The notes under the pieces are model-generated. The model saw only the letters and a program-made list of their open reading frames with translations. It made no database searches and was not told where the DNA came from. 31,495 nucleotides of DNA from assembly GCA_040509055.1 (NCBI GenBank), contig JBEVLT010000407.1:1-31495 (forward strand), written 5' to 3'. Below are positions 8,521 through 16,034 of the stretch, in pieces. The translations under genes and the position numbers were made by a program. How positions within the stretch are numbered: position 1 is the stretch's first letter; each line of letters begins with the position of its first letter. This stretch comes from JAJKIP01 sp040509055 (GTDB taxonomy: Bacteria > Bacteroidota > Bacteroidia > Chitinophagales > Chitinophagaceae).

Positions 8521-9516
8521 TTAAAAGTAATTGGCTTTGAGTTGTAACCCGGTTGTTTCATCCAGGCCAAACAGCAGGTTCATGTTTTGAACGGCCTGGC
8601 CCGATGCTCCTTTCAATAAATTGTCAATGGCGGAGTGGACCACCAGCTTGTTGCCGGCTTTTTCCAGCTGGATAACGGCTTTATTGGTATTGACCACCTG
8701 CTTCAGGAAGATGGCCTCCCGGCTGACATGTGTAAACGCATGGCCGGAATAAAGATCGGTATACAGGATATATAATTCTTCCACGCTAAGGTCACAGTGC
8801 AGGGTGGAGCTGATAAAAATACCGCGGGTAAAATCGCCCCGCCAGGGTACAAAGCTGATCCCTGCGTCCGCTGTTTGCAGAAAACTGCCCTGCACCTGGT
8901 GCAGCGACTGGCCGATCTCGGCCAGGTGCTGGTGCGTCAGGGTTTTATAGGCCTGGATGTTATTGGCACGCCAGCTGAAATGGGAGGTGGCGGACAGGGA
9001 TTGCCCGGCCCCGGTAGAACCGGTGATGCCGGTGGTGTACACATCGGTGAGTAAACCTGCTTTGGCCAGCGGCAGCAACCCGAGCTGGATGGCTGTAGCG
9101 AAGCAGCCGGGATTGGCAATATTGCTGGCTGTTTTTATGGCGTCCCGGTTCAGTTCCGGCAGACCGTATACAAAATGCCGGTTGCCCGCCTGAGCATCTG
9201 CTGCCAGGCGAAAGTCGTTGGCCAGGTCGATGATCTTTATGTGTTCGGCAATGGCATTGGCGGCAAGGAATTTTTTCGATTCGCCATGGCCCAGGCAGAG
9301 AAACAGTACATCGATGTCTTCCTGCAGTTCGCCGGTGAAGCGGAGATCGGTTTCGCCCAGCAGGTCCTGGTGCACCGCATGCACGGGCTGGCCGGCATTG
9401 CTGCGGCTGTGAATAAACGAAACGGTCACGCCGGGATGATGCACCAGCAGGCGGATCAGTTCGCCGCCGGTATAACCCGCGCCGCCGATAATACCTGTTT
9501 TGATGGGCTGGCTCAT
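8521..9516 (-). CDS. argC: N-acyl-gamma-glutamyl-phosphate reductase
   Basis: This NADPH-dependent reductase turns N-acylglutamyl phosphate, the ArgB product, into the semialdehyde used by ArgD. It has 331 aa. A Rossmann start GIIGGAGYTGGEL lies at residues 8-20, and the catalytic cysteine is Cys138 in NPGCFATA. GSTGAGQS and an HQHLAEIGQ histidine region follow, as in the short argC subtype. The ATG (9514-9516) overlaps the argG TGA (9513-9515) as ATGA, so it is translated with argG. No anomalies. Confidence 0.96.
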   Translation of the reverse strand: MSQPIKTGIIGGAGYTGGELIRLLVHHPGVTVSFIHSRSNAGQPVHAVHQDLLGETDLRFTGELQEDIDVLFLCLGHGESKKFLAANAIAEHIKIIDLANDFRLAADAQAGNRHFVYGLPELNRDAIKTASNIANPGCFATAIQLGLLPLAKAGLLTDVYTTGITGSTGAGQSLSATSHFSWRANNIQAYKTLTHQHLAEIGQSLHQVQGSFLQTADAGISFVPWRGDFTRGIFISSTLHCDLSVEELYILYTDLYSGHAFTHVSREAIFLKQVVNTNKAVIQLEKAGNKLVVHSAIDNLLKGASGQAVQNMNLLFGLDETTGLQLKANYF

Positions 9517-10757
9517 TGTTCGTTATCTGTTTTTACCAGGTGATACATCATGGTCTGGTTGCCGAAGATGCGGCTGAAGCCGCGTACGTCCTCGCCGGTA
9601 AACCCGGTATTCATTTCGCCGTATTTGCCAAATTTGCTGTTCATGAGGTCGAAGCGGCTTTCGATACCGGTCACCTGGAACCGGTAGGGCTGCAGCTGTA
9701 CGAATACGGTGCCCGTCACGGTTCGCTGGGTGTTTTCCAGGAAGGACTCGATGTCGCGCATCACGGGGTCCAGTATCTGGCCTTCATGCAGCCAGTTGCC
9801 GTAAAACTGTGACAGCTGGTCTTTCCAGTTCAGCTGCCACTTGGTCAATACATGTTTTTCCAGGGCATGGTGAGCTTTTAATATCACCATCGGGGCAGCG
9901 GCTTCAAAGCCCACGCGGCCTTTGATGCCGATAATGGTGTCGCCTACATGAATATCGCGGCCGATGCCGTAAGGCCCTGCCAGCGTTTGCAGGTACTGGA
10001 TGGCTTCAGCGGGGTGTTTGAATACCCTTTCATTCACCTGGTTCAGCTCGCCTTTTTCAAAATAAAGCTGCACCTCCTCGCTGCCTTGCTTCGTCACCTG
10101 GGTGGGCCAGGCTTCTTCAGGCAGCATGCCTTTGGACGAGAGCGTTTCCCGTCCGCCCACGCTGGTGCCCCACAGGCCTTTATTGATCGAATAAGCTGCT
10201 TTTTCAAAGTTCATGTCCACGCCTTTTTCCCTCAGGTAGGCGATCTCCTGTTCGCGGCTCAGCCTGAGGTCGCGGATGGGAGTGATGATCTCCACGCCGG
10301 GGATCATGATGTGGAAGATCATGTCGAACCGTACCTGGTCGTTGCCGGCGCCGGTGCTGCCATGTACCACGGCATCGGCTTCCAGCTCTTTGGCATGATC
10401 AGCGATATGCAGGGCCTGGCTCAGCCGCTCGGCCGATACGCTTAAGGGATACGTATTGTTCTTGAGTACATTACCATAGATCAGGTAGCGGATGATGCTG
10501 TCGTAGTAGCTCTTTACAGCATTGACCGTTTTGTGCGATTTCACGCCGAGGCGGTAGGCATGTTCTTCGATCTGCTTCAGCTCTTCCTGCGTAAAGCCAC
10601 CGGTGTTGACGATAATGCTGTGTACCTCGTATTGTTTTTCTTCAGTCAGGTATTTCACACAGAAAGAAGTGTCCAGCCCGCCGCTGAACCCCAATACTAC
10701 CCGGGCGCCTGGCCCCAGCGGAGTGTTCCCGATGATGTCCGGTTCAAATGTACTCAT
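9513..10757 (-). CDS. argG: argininosuccinate synthase
   Basis: An ATP-dependent ligase that joins citrulline and aspartate to argininosuccinate, the penultimate step. The nucleotide loop VVLGFSGGLDTS is near the N-terminus and is followed by HGSTGAGNDQVRF, SINKGLWGTSVGG and YFEKGEL, all typical of ArgG. The frame extends to a TTG at 10778, but the ATG at 10755-10757 is preferred because it gives MSTFEPDIIGNTPLGPGARVV. That yields about 414 aa, close to the family length. It is the second gene of the operon, 43 bases after the GNAT stop, and overlaps argC by 4 bases. The early position of argG, with argH last, is an ordinary Bacteroidota gene order. Confidence 0.96.
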   Translation of the reverse strand: MSTFEPDIIGNTPLGPGARVVLGFSGGLDTSFCVKYLTEEKQYEVHSIIVNTGGFTQEELKQIEEHAYRLGVKSHKTVNAVKSYYDSIIRYLIYGNVLKNNTYPLSVSAERLSQALHIADHAKELEADAVVHGSTGAGNDQVRFDMIFHIMIPGVEIITPIRDLRLSREQEIAYLREKGVDMNFEKAAYSINKGLWGTSVGGRETLSSKGMLPEEAWPTQVTKQGSEEVQLYFEKGELNQVNERVFKHPAEAIQYLQTLAGPYGIGRDIHVGDTIIGIKGRVGFEAAAPMVILKAHHALEKHVLTKWQLNWKDQLSQFYGNWLHEGQILDPVMRDIESFLENTQRTVTGTVFVQLQPYRFQVTGIESRFDLMNSKFGKYGEMNTGFTGEDVRGFSRIFGNQTMMYHLVKTDNEQ

Positions 10758-10800
10758 GGCTTGTAGTTGTGCAGGCAATATGTCCTGTCACGATTGGTGT

Positions 10801-11523
10801 TTATAAATGGAATAAATAATGCAACAGCGATTTCGGCCTGCCCCCGTTATGCCCTTCTTTTTCCTTCTCCTTTTCTTTTTTCAGGAAAGGCCGCAGCAGC
10901 TTCCAGTCCTTCAGGCGCAGCAGGCGTTCAAAGCCCTTGGCCTTGGTTTCGAAGTATTGCTTCGTCTCCTCGGGCTGGTAATGATCTTTGGGGTCGTACA
11001 GCATGGCGGTGCACATGCAGTTCTTCCTGTCCTTGCTCATCAGTATCTCGTAGTTCACACAGCTTTTGCAGCCGGCCCAGAAGGCTTCGTCCTGCGTGAG
11101 CTCGGAGTAGGTCACGGGTTCATAGCCCAGTTCGGAATTGATCTTCATTACGGCCAGGCCGGTGGTGAGGCCAAATAGTTTGGCTTCGGGGTATTTGTGG
11201 CGCGACAGCTCAAAGATTTCCCGCTTGATGGATTTGGCGATCCCGCTTTTGCGGAATGCCGGCGCCACGATCAGGCCGCTGTTGGCTACGTATTCACCAT
11301 GGCTCCAGGTTTCGATATAGCAGAAGCCTACCCAGGTGCCGTCCTTCGTTACCGCGATCACGGCTTTGCCTTCGTCGATCTTTTCTTCGATATAGGCAGG
11401 GCTGCGCCGGGCAATACCGGTACCCCGGGCGGCAGCCGAAGCGGCCATTTCATCGGTGATGAGGGTTGAATATTTTTTATCATCCGGGATGGCTACCCTT
11501 ACGATGATCTGTTGATTGTCCAC
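10801..11523 (-). CDS. GNAT acyltransferase, probable N-acylglutamate synthase of the operon
   Basis: The first gene of the arginine operon encodes a GNAT-fold acyltransferase (YIETWSHGEYVANSGLIVAP, then the acyl-CoA loop FRKSGIAKS). No classical argA or argJ is present, so by position it is the likely N-acetyl- or N-succinylglutamate synthase; this is inference. After the GNAT core comes an unusual C-terminal part with two Cys pairs, CKSC and CMC (C163/C166 and C180/C182 counted from the upstream GTG at 11556), spaced like a metal site, and a highly charged tail rich in KEKEKE. There is no ATG near the front: GTG at 11556 or GTG at 11521-11523 are the options. I prefer 11523 because homologous proteins usually begin just before a QIIVRVA-like strand. 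It is part of the operon by strand and spacing. Confidence 0.8.
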   Translation of the reverse strand: MDNQQIIVRVAIPDDKKYSTLITDEMAASAAARGTGIARRSPAYIEEKIDEGKAVIAVTKDGTWVGFCYIETWSHGEYVANSGLIVAPAFRKSGIAKSIKREIFELSRHKYPEAKLFGLTTGLAVMKINSELGYEPVTYSELTQDEAFWAGCKSCVNYEILMSKDRKNCMCTAMLYDPKDHYQPEETKQYFETKAKGFERLLRLKDWKLLRPFLKKEKEKEKEGHNGGRPKSLLHYLFHL

Positions 11524-11589
11524 TGTGAAAAGAAAGTTAATGATTGTGCGGATCACCAGTCCTGAAATAGTTTTTGGAAGGATGCTTCA

Positions 11590-11625
11590 CTGACAGGGAC
11601 CAGGGTGAGGGGTTCGTCCTGTCAG
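11590..11625 (-). promoter_or_regulatory. stable hairpin in the presumed 5' leader of the arginine operon
   Basis: CTGACAGG (11590-11597) and CCTGTCAG (11618-11625) form a perfect 8-bp stem, extended by two pairs after a one-base bulge, with a C-rich loop on the minus strand. In the minus-strand mRNA its 5' base contains the in-frame TGA described for 11553-11783. It could be an attenuator, an RNA-structure control element, or part of a recoding signal. It lies about 65 bases before the GNAT GTG at 11523. Confidence 0.45.
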
Positions 11626-11761
11626 CACTCAGGGCGGCGTCGCGGGCGCGAGAAGGTGAAGGTGTCGTAACCTACTGCATACACGCCACAGGTGATGGGT
11701 GCATGAAAGGCAAACTGCTTGGTATGTGTCAGAATGTTGTTCACTATTTCCAAATGGGGTA

Positions 11762-11769
11762 CAAATGTA
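11762..11769 (-). promoter_or_regulatory. TAnnTTTG -7 element, candidate arginine operon promoter
   Basis: Read on the minus strand this is TACATTTG, a full match to the Bacteroidota -7 consensus TAnnTTTG. No clear TTTG-type -33 box is present about 20 bases upstream. Transcription from here would give a leader of roughly 230 nucleotides before the GTG at 11523. Confidence 0.45.
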
Positions 11770-12148
11770 TAATAATAATCGGGTTACCGACCTATTTTTT
11801 TTGTTATAAAATACTGCAAAGTTCCGGCCAGAATTCACCGGCGATTGGATACAAACAGGTGTTTGCCCGCTGATAGGTTCCGGCTTTATCCACCAGGCCT
11901 GCTTGCTGCCTTAATGATTTGAAGCCGGCGCGGCCGTTCATGGTTGTGGTAAGGTGGGGCCTGGTACCCTTGCATGCCTGCTCCATGCAGATTCATCCGG
12001 GCAGACAGCAATGCTGTTTTATAAGGGAATGTTATGGCTGGTTAGTAATTGTATACCCTTAATTATCAGGCAAAATTTGGTGATTCAGCTTTTTTTAATC
12101 TCTTTTACCTGCCAGATTACTCTCTCCTGCCTGTCCTCATTGGCAACG

Positions 12149-12160
12149 TAAACCTTTAAA
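12149..12160 (+). promoter_or_regulatory. TAAACCTTTAAA box upstream of the exported peptide start
   Basis: TAAACCTTTAAA lies 10 bases before the ATG at 12171. A nearly identical TAAACCTTAAA (12516-12526) lies 8 bases before the ATG of the next gene. There is no Shine-Dalgarno motif at either start, so an A/T-rich initiation element is a reasonable reading. Confidence 0.4.
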
Positions 12161-12170
12161 TCTATCTATT

Positions 12171-12482
12171 ATGAAAAAACTGACATTAACCATTACCGCT
12201 GTTTTTCTCATCATGGCGTCCCTGCACGCCGCAGGTAACCCGGTGAAAGGCATTCCTGCGAAGAAGACAACCATCGATAAGCAAATTCAAAAAACCGAAG
12301 CCAAGGCCCCCGAAAAAAGGATCAGGGCCAGCATCACTTTTACAGATGCCTGCGGCAACGAATTGACCGTAACAGGTACCTGTGAAGGCTGCACCGATAT
12401 CTCGCAATGGAATACGGCCTTTAACAACTGGTGGGCACAAAACTCCACCGGTGGCTGTATCAATTCCGGATGGCTGGAATAA
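12171..12482 (+). CDS. small exported four-cysteine protein of unknown function
   Basis: A 103-aa protein that I cannot assign to a family. It has a signal peptide (MKKLTLTITAVFLIMASLHA, cleavage near residue 20-21), then a Lys/Ala-rich linker to about residue 50, then a compact C-terminal domain with four Cys (61, 71, 74, 96) that could form two disulfides, and many Asn, Trp, Thr and Gly residues (FNNWWAQNSTGG). It is the first gene of a plus-strand set with the GLPGLI protein (52 bases on) and the receptor-like barrel, so a shared envelope role is likely. It could be a ligand, a small surface protein or an inhibitor; none of these is shown. Its start is preceded by TAAACCTTTAAA, a box also found before the GLPGLI gene. 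Confidence 0.75.
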   Translation: MKKLTLTITAVFLIMASLHAAGNPVKGIPAKKTTIDKQIQKTEAKAPEKRIRASITFTDACGNELTVTGTCEGCTDISQWNTAFNNWWAQNSTGGCINSGWLE

Positions 12483-12515
12483 CCCCTTGCAGGCGGGGGA
12501 AAGTAATCTGGCTCT

Positions 12516-12526
12516 TAAACCTTAAA
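12516..12526 (+). promoter_or_regulatory. TAAACCTTAAA box upstream of the GLPGLI start
   Basis: Second copy of the box seen at 12149-12160, one base shorter and at almost the same distance from the start codon. It is likely to act in translation initiation, because it sits within an apparent operon. Confidence 0.4.
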
Positions 12527-12534
12527 GCAATTCT

Positions 12535-13332
12535 ATGAAACTGATCTTATCCTATTGCTGCTTCATGCTTGCTCTGGCCGGCGTGGCAAAAGCCCAGGCG
12601 GTGAGCCGGGTGATCTATGATTTCTATCACCTGAGGGACACGACCAATAAGGCCGTTATGTACCGGGAAGAGACCATATTGTATGCCGGAGAGGGCGCCA
12701 GCCTGTACACCAGCTATACCAAAATGAAGCAGGACTCTGCCAATGCGCGGGCCTTTGCCGAAGCGCAGCGTACAGGCAATATGCATATCAACCTGGGTAC
12801 GCTGCTCCCTTACAATGAAGAGCAGATCTATTTTCTGCAGGCGGAAAACAAGGTAACGGTGCTCCGGCCCTTCAACCTGAATAACTATGTCATTCCCGGG
12901 GAGCGGCCGGCGATCAGCTGGACCATCCTTCCCGATACAGCTACGATACTGGGTTATCTGTGCCAGCAGGCGACCGGCAGCTGGAAAGGCCGGCAATACA
13001 CAGCCTGGTTTACCACCGATCTGCCTTACAATGCAGGACCCTGGAAGCTGCAGGGCTTGCCGGGACTGATCCTGAAAGCCGTGGACAGCCGAAGCGAAGT
13101 GATGTTCCTGTGCAAATCCATTTCCCTGCAGACCGGCGATCATCCTTCGTTGCTGGTGCCGGGCAATGCCATTGTGACCACTATGAAAGATTTTCAGCGA
13201 ATGGTAAAGGCTTACCAGGAACGGCAGATGGCCCAGGCAGCCGATTCCGATTTCAAAGTGGCCGTAACATCGGCCCCTGCCGGTAAAAACCGGAAAATCG
13301 TTTTCAATAACCCGATAGAGATTGAGCAATAG
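12535..13332 (+). CDS. GLPGLI family exported protein
   Basis: A 265-aa protein of the GLPGLI family (TIGR01200), a Bacteroidota-specific group of unknown molecular function named after its best-conserved motif. The motif is present as LQGLPGLILK in the middle, preceded by AWFTTDLPYNAGPWKL, which is also typical. The signal peptide is MKLILSYCCFMLALAGVAKA, so it is exported, probably to the periplasm. Members are often encoded beside TonB-dependent-receptor-like proteins, as here: the next gene starts 12 bases after this stop. With the small Cys protein upstream, it forms a three-gene envelope cassette. The ATG at 12535 gives a clean signal peptide. Confidence 0.9.
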   Translation: MKLILSYCCFMLALAGVAKAQAVSRVIYDFYHLRDTTNKAVMYREETILYAGEGASLYTSYTKMKQDSANARAFAEAQRTGNMHINLGTLLPYNEEQIYFLQAENKVTVLRPFNLNNYVIPGERPAISWTILPDTATILGYLCQQATGSWKGRQYTAWFTTDLPYNAGPWKLQGLPGLILKAVDSRSEVMFLCKSISLQTGDHPSLLVPGNAIVTTMKDFQRMVKAYQERQMAQAADSDFKVAVTSAPAGKNRKIVFNNPIEIEQ

Positions 13333-13344
13333 CGGCGCGGTGTG

Positions 13345-16032
13345 ATGAATAAAAATTTTTATTCCTGGATCATTCTGTTCTTCTTCTTTACGGCGGGTGC
13401 AGTGGCGCAGGACAAGGTAATCATTACCGGTATCGTGTCCGACAGTGCAGGCGCAGGTATGGAACGGGTATCGGTGAGCCTGGTCGACGCCGGCAACCGC
13501 GGTTACCTGTTTACCATGACCGGTAAAGAAGGCGCGTTTGCATTGCGGGCGCCCGACTCCCTGTTTCGCCAACCCCTTTTTATAAAATTCTCCGCCATCG
13601 GCTATGGCATCGAAAAGGTGCCGGTGGCTGCACGATCAGCCAATTTAGCTGTTACGTTACAGAGAAAAAGCATCAGCCTGCCGCCTGTTGTCGTACAATC
13701 CGATAACCGGGGCGTGCGTATCGGTTCCGATACCACGCATTTCAAAACCGGCGATTTCAAAGAGCCGGAAGACCGGGTGATTGCCGATGTGATCCGCCGG
13801 ATACCCGGCATGACCGTAAGCGAAAACGGCCAGATAAAATTTAACGGCAAACCCATCAGCAACGTTTATATCGATGGTGAAAATATCCTGGACGGCAGGT
13901 ATAGAATGGCTACCGGCAACCTGCCGGCCACCCTGGTGGATGAAGTGCAGGTGATCGACCGCGACCAGCCGGTGAAGGCGCTGAACGGATACGTGGCCTC
14001 GGCCAATACGGCCCTGAACCTGAAGCTGGATGACAAAGCGAAGCTGGTAACCCTCACCACGGCCGATGCGGCGGCAGGTAATAAAGGCGGCGAAGTAAAT
14101 GCGTTTAACATCGTGCTGGATAAAAAAACGAAAGCGCTGACCGAACTAAAGGCCAACAATACAGGGATTGAGAATGGAAATGGAACCGGGTTTTCCGTCA
14201 GCAACGGCGCCAGCCCGGTAGAATGGGGCGCCTTCCATACTTACCTGAGCGATATGGCCGCCAGCCTGCCCTCGGTAGCGGAAAAATATTACCTGCGCAA
14301 CAAAGATGTGATAGCGGGAACCAACCTGTTTCAAAAATGGAAGCCCGATCTCTCCGTACGCTTTGCGATGAATGCGGAGTGGAAGCGCCGCACGTACAGC
14401 TATCAATACCTGCAGCAATACTTCCTGCCATCGGATACCATCACGTTTTCAGAGATACAGGATAAGCAGCATACGGAAAAGCTCTGGAAGCCCCGGTTCG
14501 ACATCGAGCTTAACAGCCGCAGGCAATACCTGAAGACCGTGACAGAGCTGACGCTGCCCCGTTTTTCCGGGCAGGGATGGCTGATCACCAACGGCGATCC
14601 TGTACGCCAGTTGCTGGACAGGGACGGTAGCTCCATCGGTAATGAGACCACGATTGTGGGCACGGCAGGAAAAAATAAAGTATACCAGTACAATTCGCTG
14701 GTACAGTATTATGAAACCGGGGAAAGCCTGAGCCTGGAACCTGGCACCATGCCGGAGCTGATCAATGCCGGCAACCCCTATGCTGCTCTTTACCAGCCGG
14801 CACAGAACCGGAACACACTGGTCAGTCAGCGCTTGCTGCTGCGCGGCAAAGTGAAGCATGCCGCTTTTTCAGCCGGGGGTGGCATTGCCTATAAGCGGGA
14901 AGGCCTGGTCAGCCAGCTCAGCTACCGGGAGGAGAACCATTCCTTTTTCCACCCGGTGCAGGGCAATTATGCCAATGATGCGGTACTGAACAACTTTAAG
15001 GTTTATGGTTCGGCCGAGGTGATCCTGACCCGGCAGAAGGATTATCTCGTTATCGGGATCACATCCGGGTATAACCTGAACCGGATGACCAGCCGGCTGA
15101 CCGGTACCCGCTTTTCAAAAAACATAGCAGAAAACAATCCTTACCTGAACCTGCGGAAACAGCTGGGCCGTTACGGCGAGCTGGTGGGCGGGTTCAAATC
15201 GACCCTGCGGCTGGGCACCATGGAAGATATGTATACCGGCAACCTGCTGGTAAATTATCGCCAGGTAGTGGCGAATGCCGTGCCGCTGCCGGTATCGCGG
15301 GAGACCGGTGGCACGCTGAGCTTCTTTTATAAGAAGCCGCTGCAGATGCTGTTTTACAACATTATTCTTTCCTGGTCGGGTACATCCAGCAACTACACGC
15401 CCGCCTATGTGCTGACAGACGGGGCGGCCACCCTGGTAAGCAGCGGCCGAAAAAATTACCAGTCTTTCTACAACGCTTCAGGATCGCTATCCCGCTACCT
15501 GTTCGATCTGAAAACCGATCTCCGCCTGTCAGGCAGTGCGCAGTTGCTCAAAGGCCGTAATGTGCTGAATGATGAGCTTGTTCCTTATTCGCTGGCAAAA
15601 TACAGTGTGGGGCTGGGCTGGAATATAAAGCTGGCTAAAAAGCTCCATGTGTCCGGCTCGGTGGATGAAGGCTGGCAGGCGCTCCGGAATAAAACGCAGT
15701 ATGGTGCCGGCAGTAACGCCCGTACAGGATACCAGAACACGGAGAAGATAGGGCTGCAGCTGAAATACGTGCCGGTGGAGAACATTATCCTTACCCCTTC
15801 TTTTACGGCGTATGCGTTCCGGCGGTCTTCGGGCGATAACCGCGCTTCCTTTTTCGACTTTTCCATCATTTACCGGCCGGGATGGACCAATGGCGAGTTC
15901 CAGCTCAGCGGGATGAATATTGGCGGCAGGAGCCTGTACCGCGACGGTACGGTGCTGGTAAACAGTGTGGCCTATGCCTCGGTACCACTGGTCCGCAACC
16001 GCATTCTTGTCCGGTACCTTTTCAGCTTCTGA
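13345..16032 (+). CDS. TonB-dependent-receptor-like outer-membrane barrel with carboxypeptidase-like N-terminal domain
   Basis: An outer-membrane protein of about 895 aa. After a signal peptide (FYSWIILFFFFTAGAVAQ) comes a carboxypeptidase-regulatory-like beta-sandwich (ITGIVSDSAGAGMERVSVSL to about residue 95). A plug-like domain follows (VIADVIRRIPGMTV, GKPISNVYIDGENIL), then a long barrel of alternating strands ending in an aromatic-rich strand with C-terminal Phe (ILVRYLFSF). This is the architecture of receptors without SusD that are paired with GLPGLI proteins. No TonB box is obvious, so energised transport is unproven. The first possible codon is GTG at 13342; the ATG at 13345 is preferred. 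The stop is only two bases from the converging methyltransferase stop. The ligand is unknown. Confidence 0.88.
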   Translation: MNKNFYSWIILFFFFTAGAVAQDKVIITGIVSDSAGAGMERVSVSLVDAGNRGYLFTMTGKEGAFALRAPDSLFRQPLFIKFSAIGYGIEKVPVAARSANLAVTLQRKSISLPPVVVQSDNRGVRIGSDTTHFKTGDFKEPEDRVIADVIRRIPGMTVSENGQIKFNGKPISNVYIDGENILDGRYRMATGNLPATLVDEVQVIDRDQPVKALNGYVASANTALNLKLDDKAKLVTLTTADAAAGNKGGEVNAFNIVLDKKTKALTELKANNTGIENGNGTGFSVSNGASPVEWGAFHTYLSDMAASLPSVAEKYYLRNKDVIAGTNLFQKWKPDLSVRFAMNAEWKRRTYSYQYLQQYFLPSDTITFSEIQDKQHTEKLWKPRFDIELNSRRQYLKTVTELTLPRFSGQGWLITNGDPVRQLLDRDGSSIGNETTIVGTAGKNKVYQYNSLVQYYETGESLSLEPGTMPELINAGNPYAALYQPAQNRNTLVSQRLLLRGKVKHAAFSAGGGIAYKREGLVSQLSYREENHSFFHPVQGNYANDAVLNNFKVYGSAEVILTRQKDYLVIGITSGYNLNRMTSRLTGTRFSKNIAENNPYLNLRKQLGRYGELVGGFKSTLRLGTMEDMYTGNLLVNYRQVVANAVPLPVSRETGGTLSFFYKKPLQMLFYNIILSWSGTSSNYTPAYVLTDGAATLVSSGRKNYQSFYNASGSLSRYLFDLKTDLRLSGSAQLLKGRNVLNDELVPYSLAKYSVGLGWNIKLAKKLHVSGSVDEGWQALRNKTQYGAGSNARTGYQNTEKIGLQLKYVPVENIILTPSFTAYAFRRSSGDNRASFFDFSIIYRPGWTNGEFQLSGMNIGGRSLYRDGTVLVNSVAYASVPLVRNRILVRYLFSF

Positions 16033-16034
16033 TA

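Larger units (their letters stand above)
11553..11783 (-). pseudogene. coding-like stretch with one in-frame TGA just upstream of the arginine operon
   Basis: One minus-strand frame is open for 53 codons (11783-11625), meets a single TGA (11622-11624), stays open for 22 more codons, and ends at a TGA (11553-11555) that overlaps the GTG at 11556 as GTGA. Before the TGA it reads like protein (ITCGVYAVGYDTFTFSRP), with many C/G third positions. After it comes LTLVPVSEASFQKLFQDW. The neighbouring frame reads ARDAALSADR across the stop, so two small indels would also repair it. There is no ATG; TTG (11753) or GTG (11744) could start it. I do not recognise the protein. It may be a decayed gene, a recoded TGA, or chance. 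Confidence 0.35.
11557..12170. other. 614-base divergent intergenic region between the arginine operon and the peptide/GLPGLI/receptor cassette
   Basis: No intact gene is convincing here. The part next to the operon (to about 11783) holds the TGA-interrupted coding-like stretch, a hairpin (11590-11625) and a -7 element (11762-11769). The part next to the exported peptide gene has a 13-base palindrome (12005-12017) and an A/T-rich tract (12020-12110), and ends with TAAACCTTTAAA (12149-12160) ten bases before the ATG. A 45-60 codon minus-strand frame around 11804-11986 is open but has no support. Confidence 0.6.

Noticed and set aside
7273..8547. 424-codon plus-strand open frame opposite argD
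   Set aside because: argD is certain from its PLP motifs and operon position. The antisense product is Phe/Gln/His-rich, with no domain.
11622..11624. In-frame TGA read as selenocysteine
   Set aside because: The hairpin does not show the usual bacterial SECIS apical loop, no selenoprotein family is recognised and Sec genes are not visible. I keep it only as the least likely explanation.
11574..11873. 99-codon plus-strand frame in the arginine operon upstream gap
   Set aside because: No signal or domain. The minus-strand frame over the same bases looks more like coding sequence.
11969..11981. CTTGCATGCCTGC, identical to part of a common cloning-vector polylinker
   Set aside because: A 13-base match made of common restriction-site words. 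The flanks do not continue into vector sequence, so contamination is not supported.
12547..13572. 341-codon minus-strand open frame opposite the GLPGLI and receptor genes
   Set aside because: It spans two well-supported plus-strand genes and has no motif.
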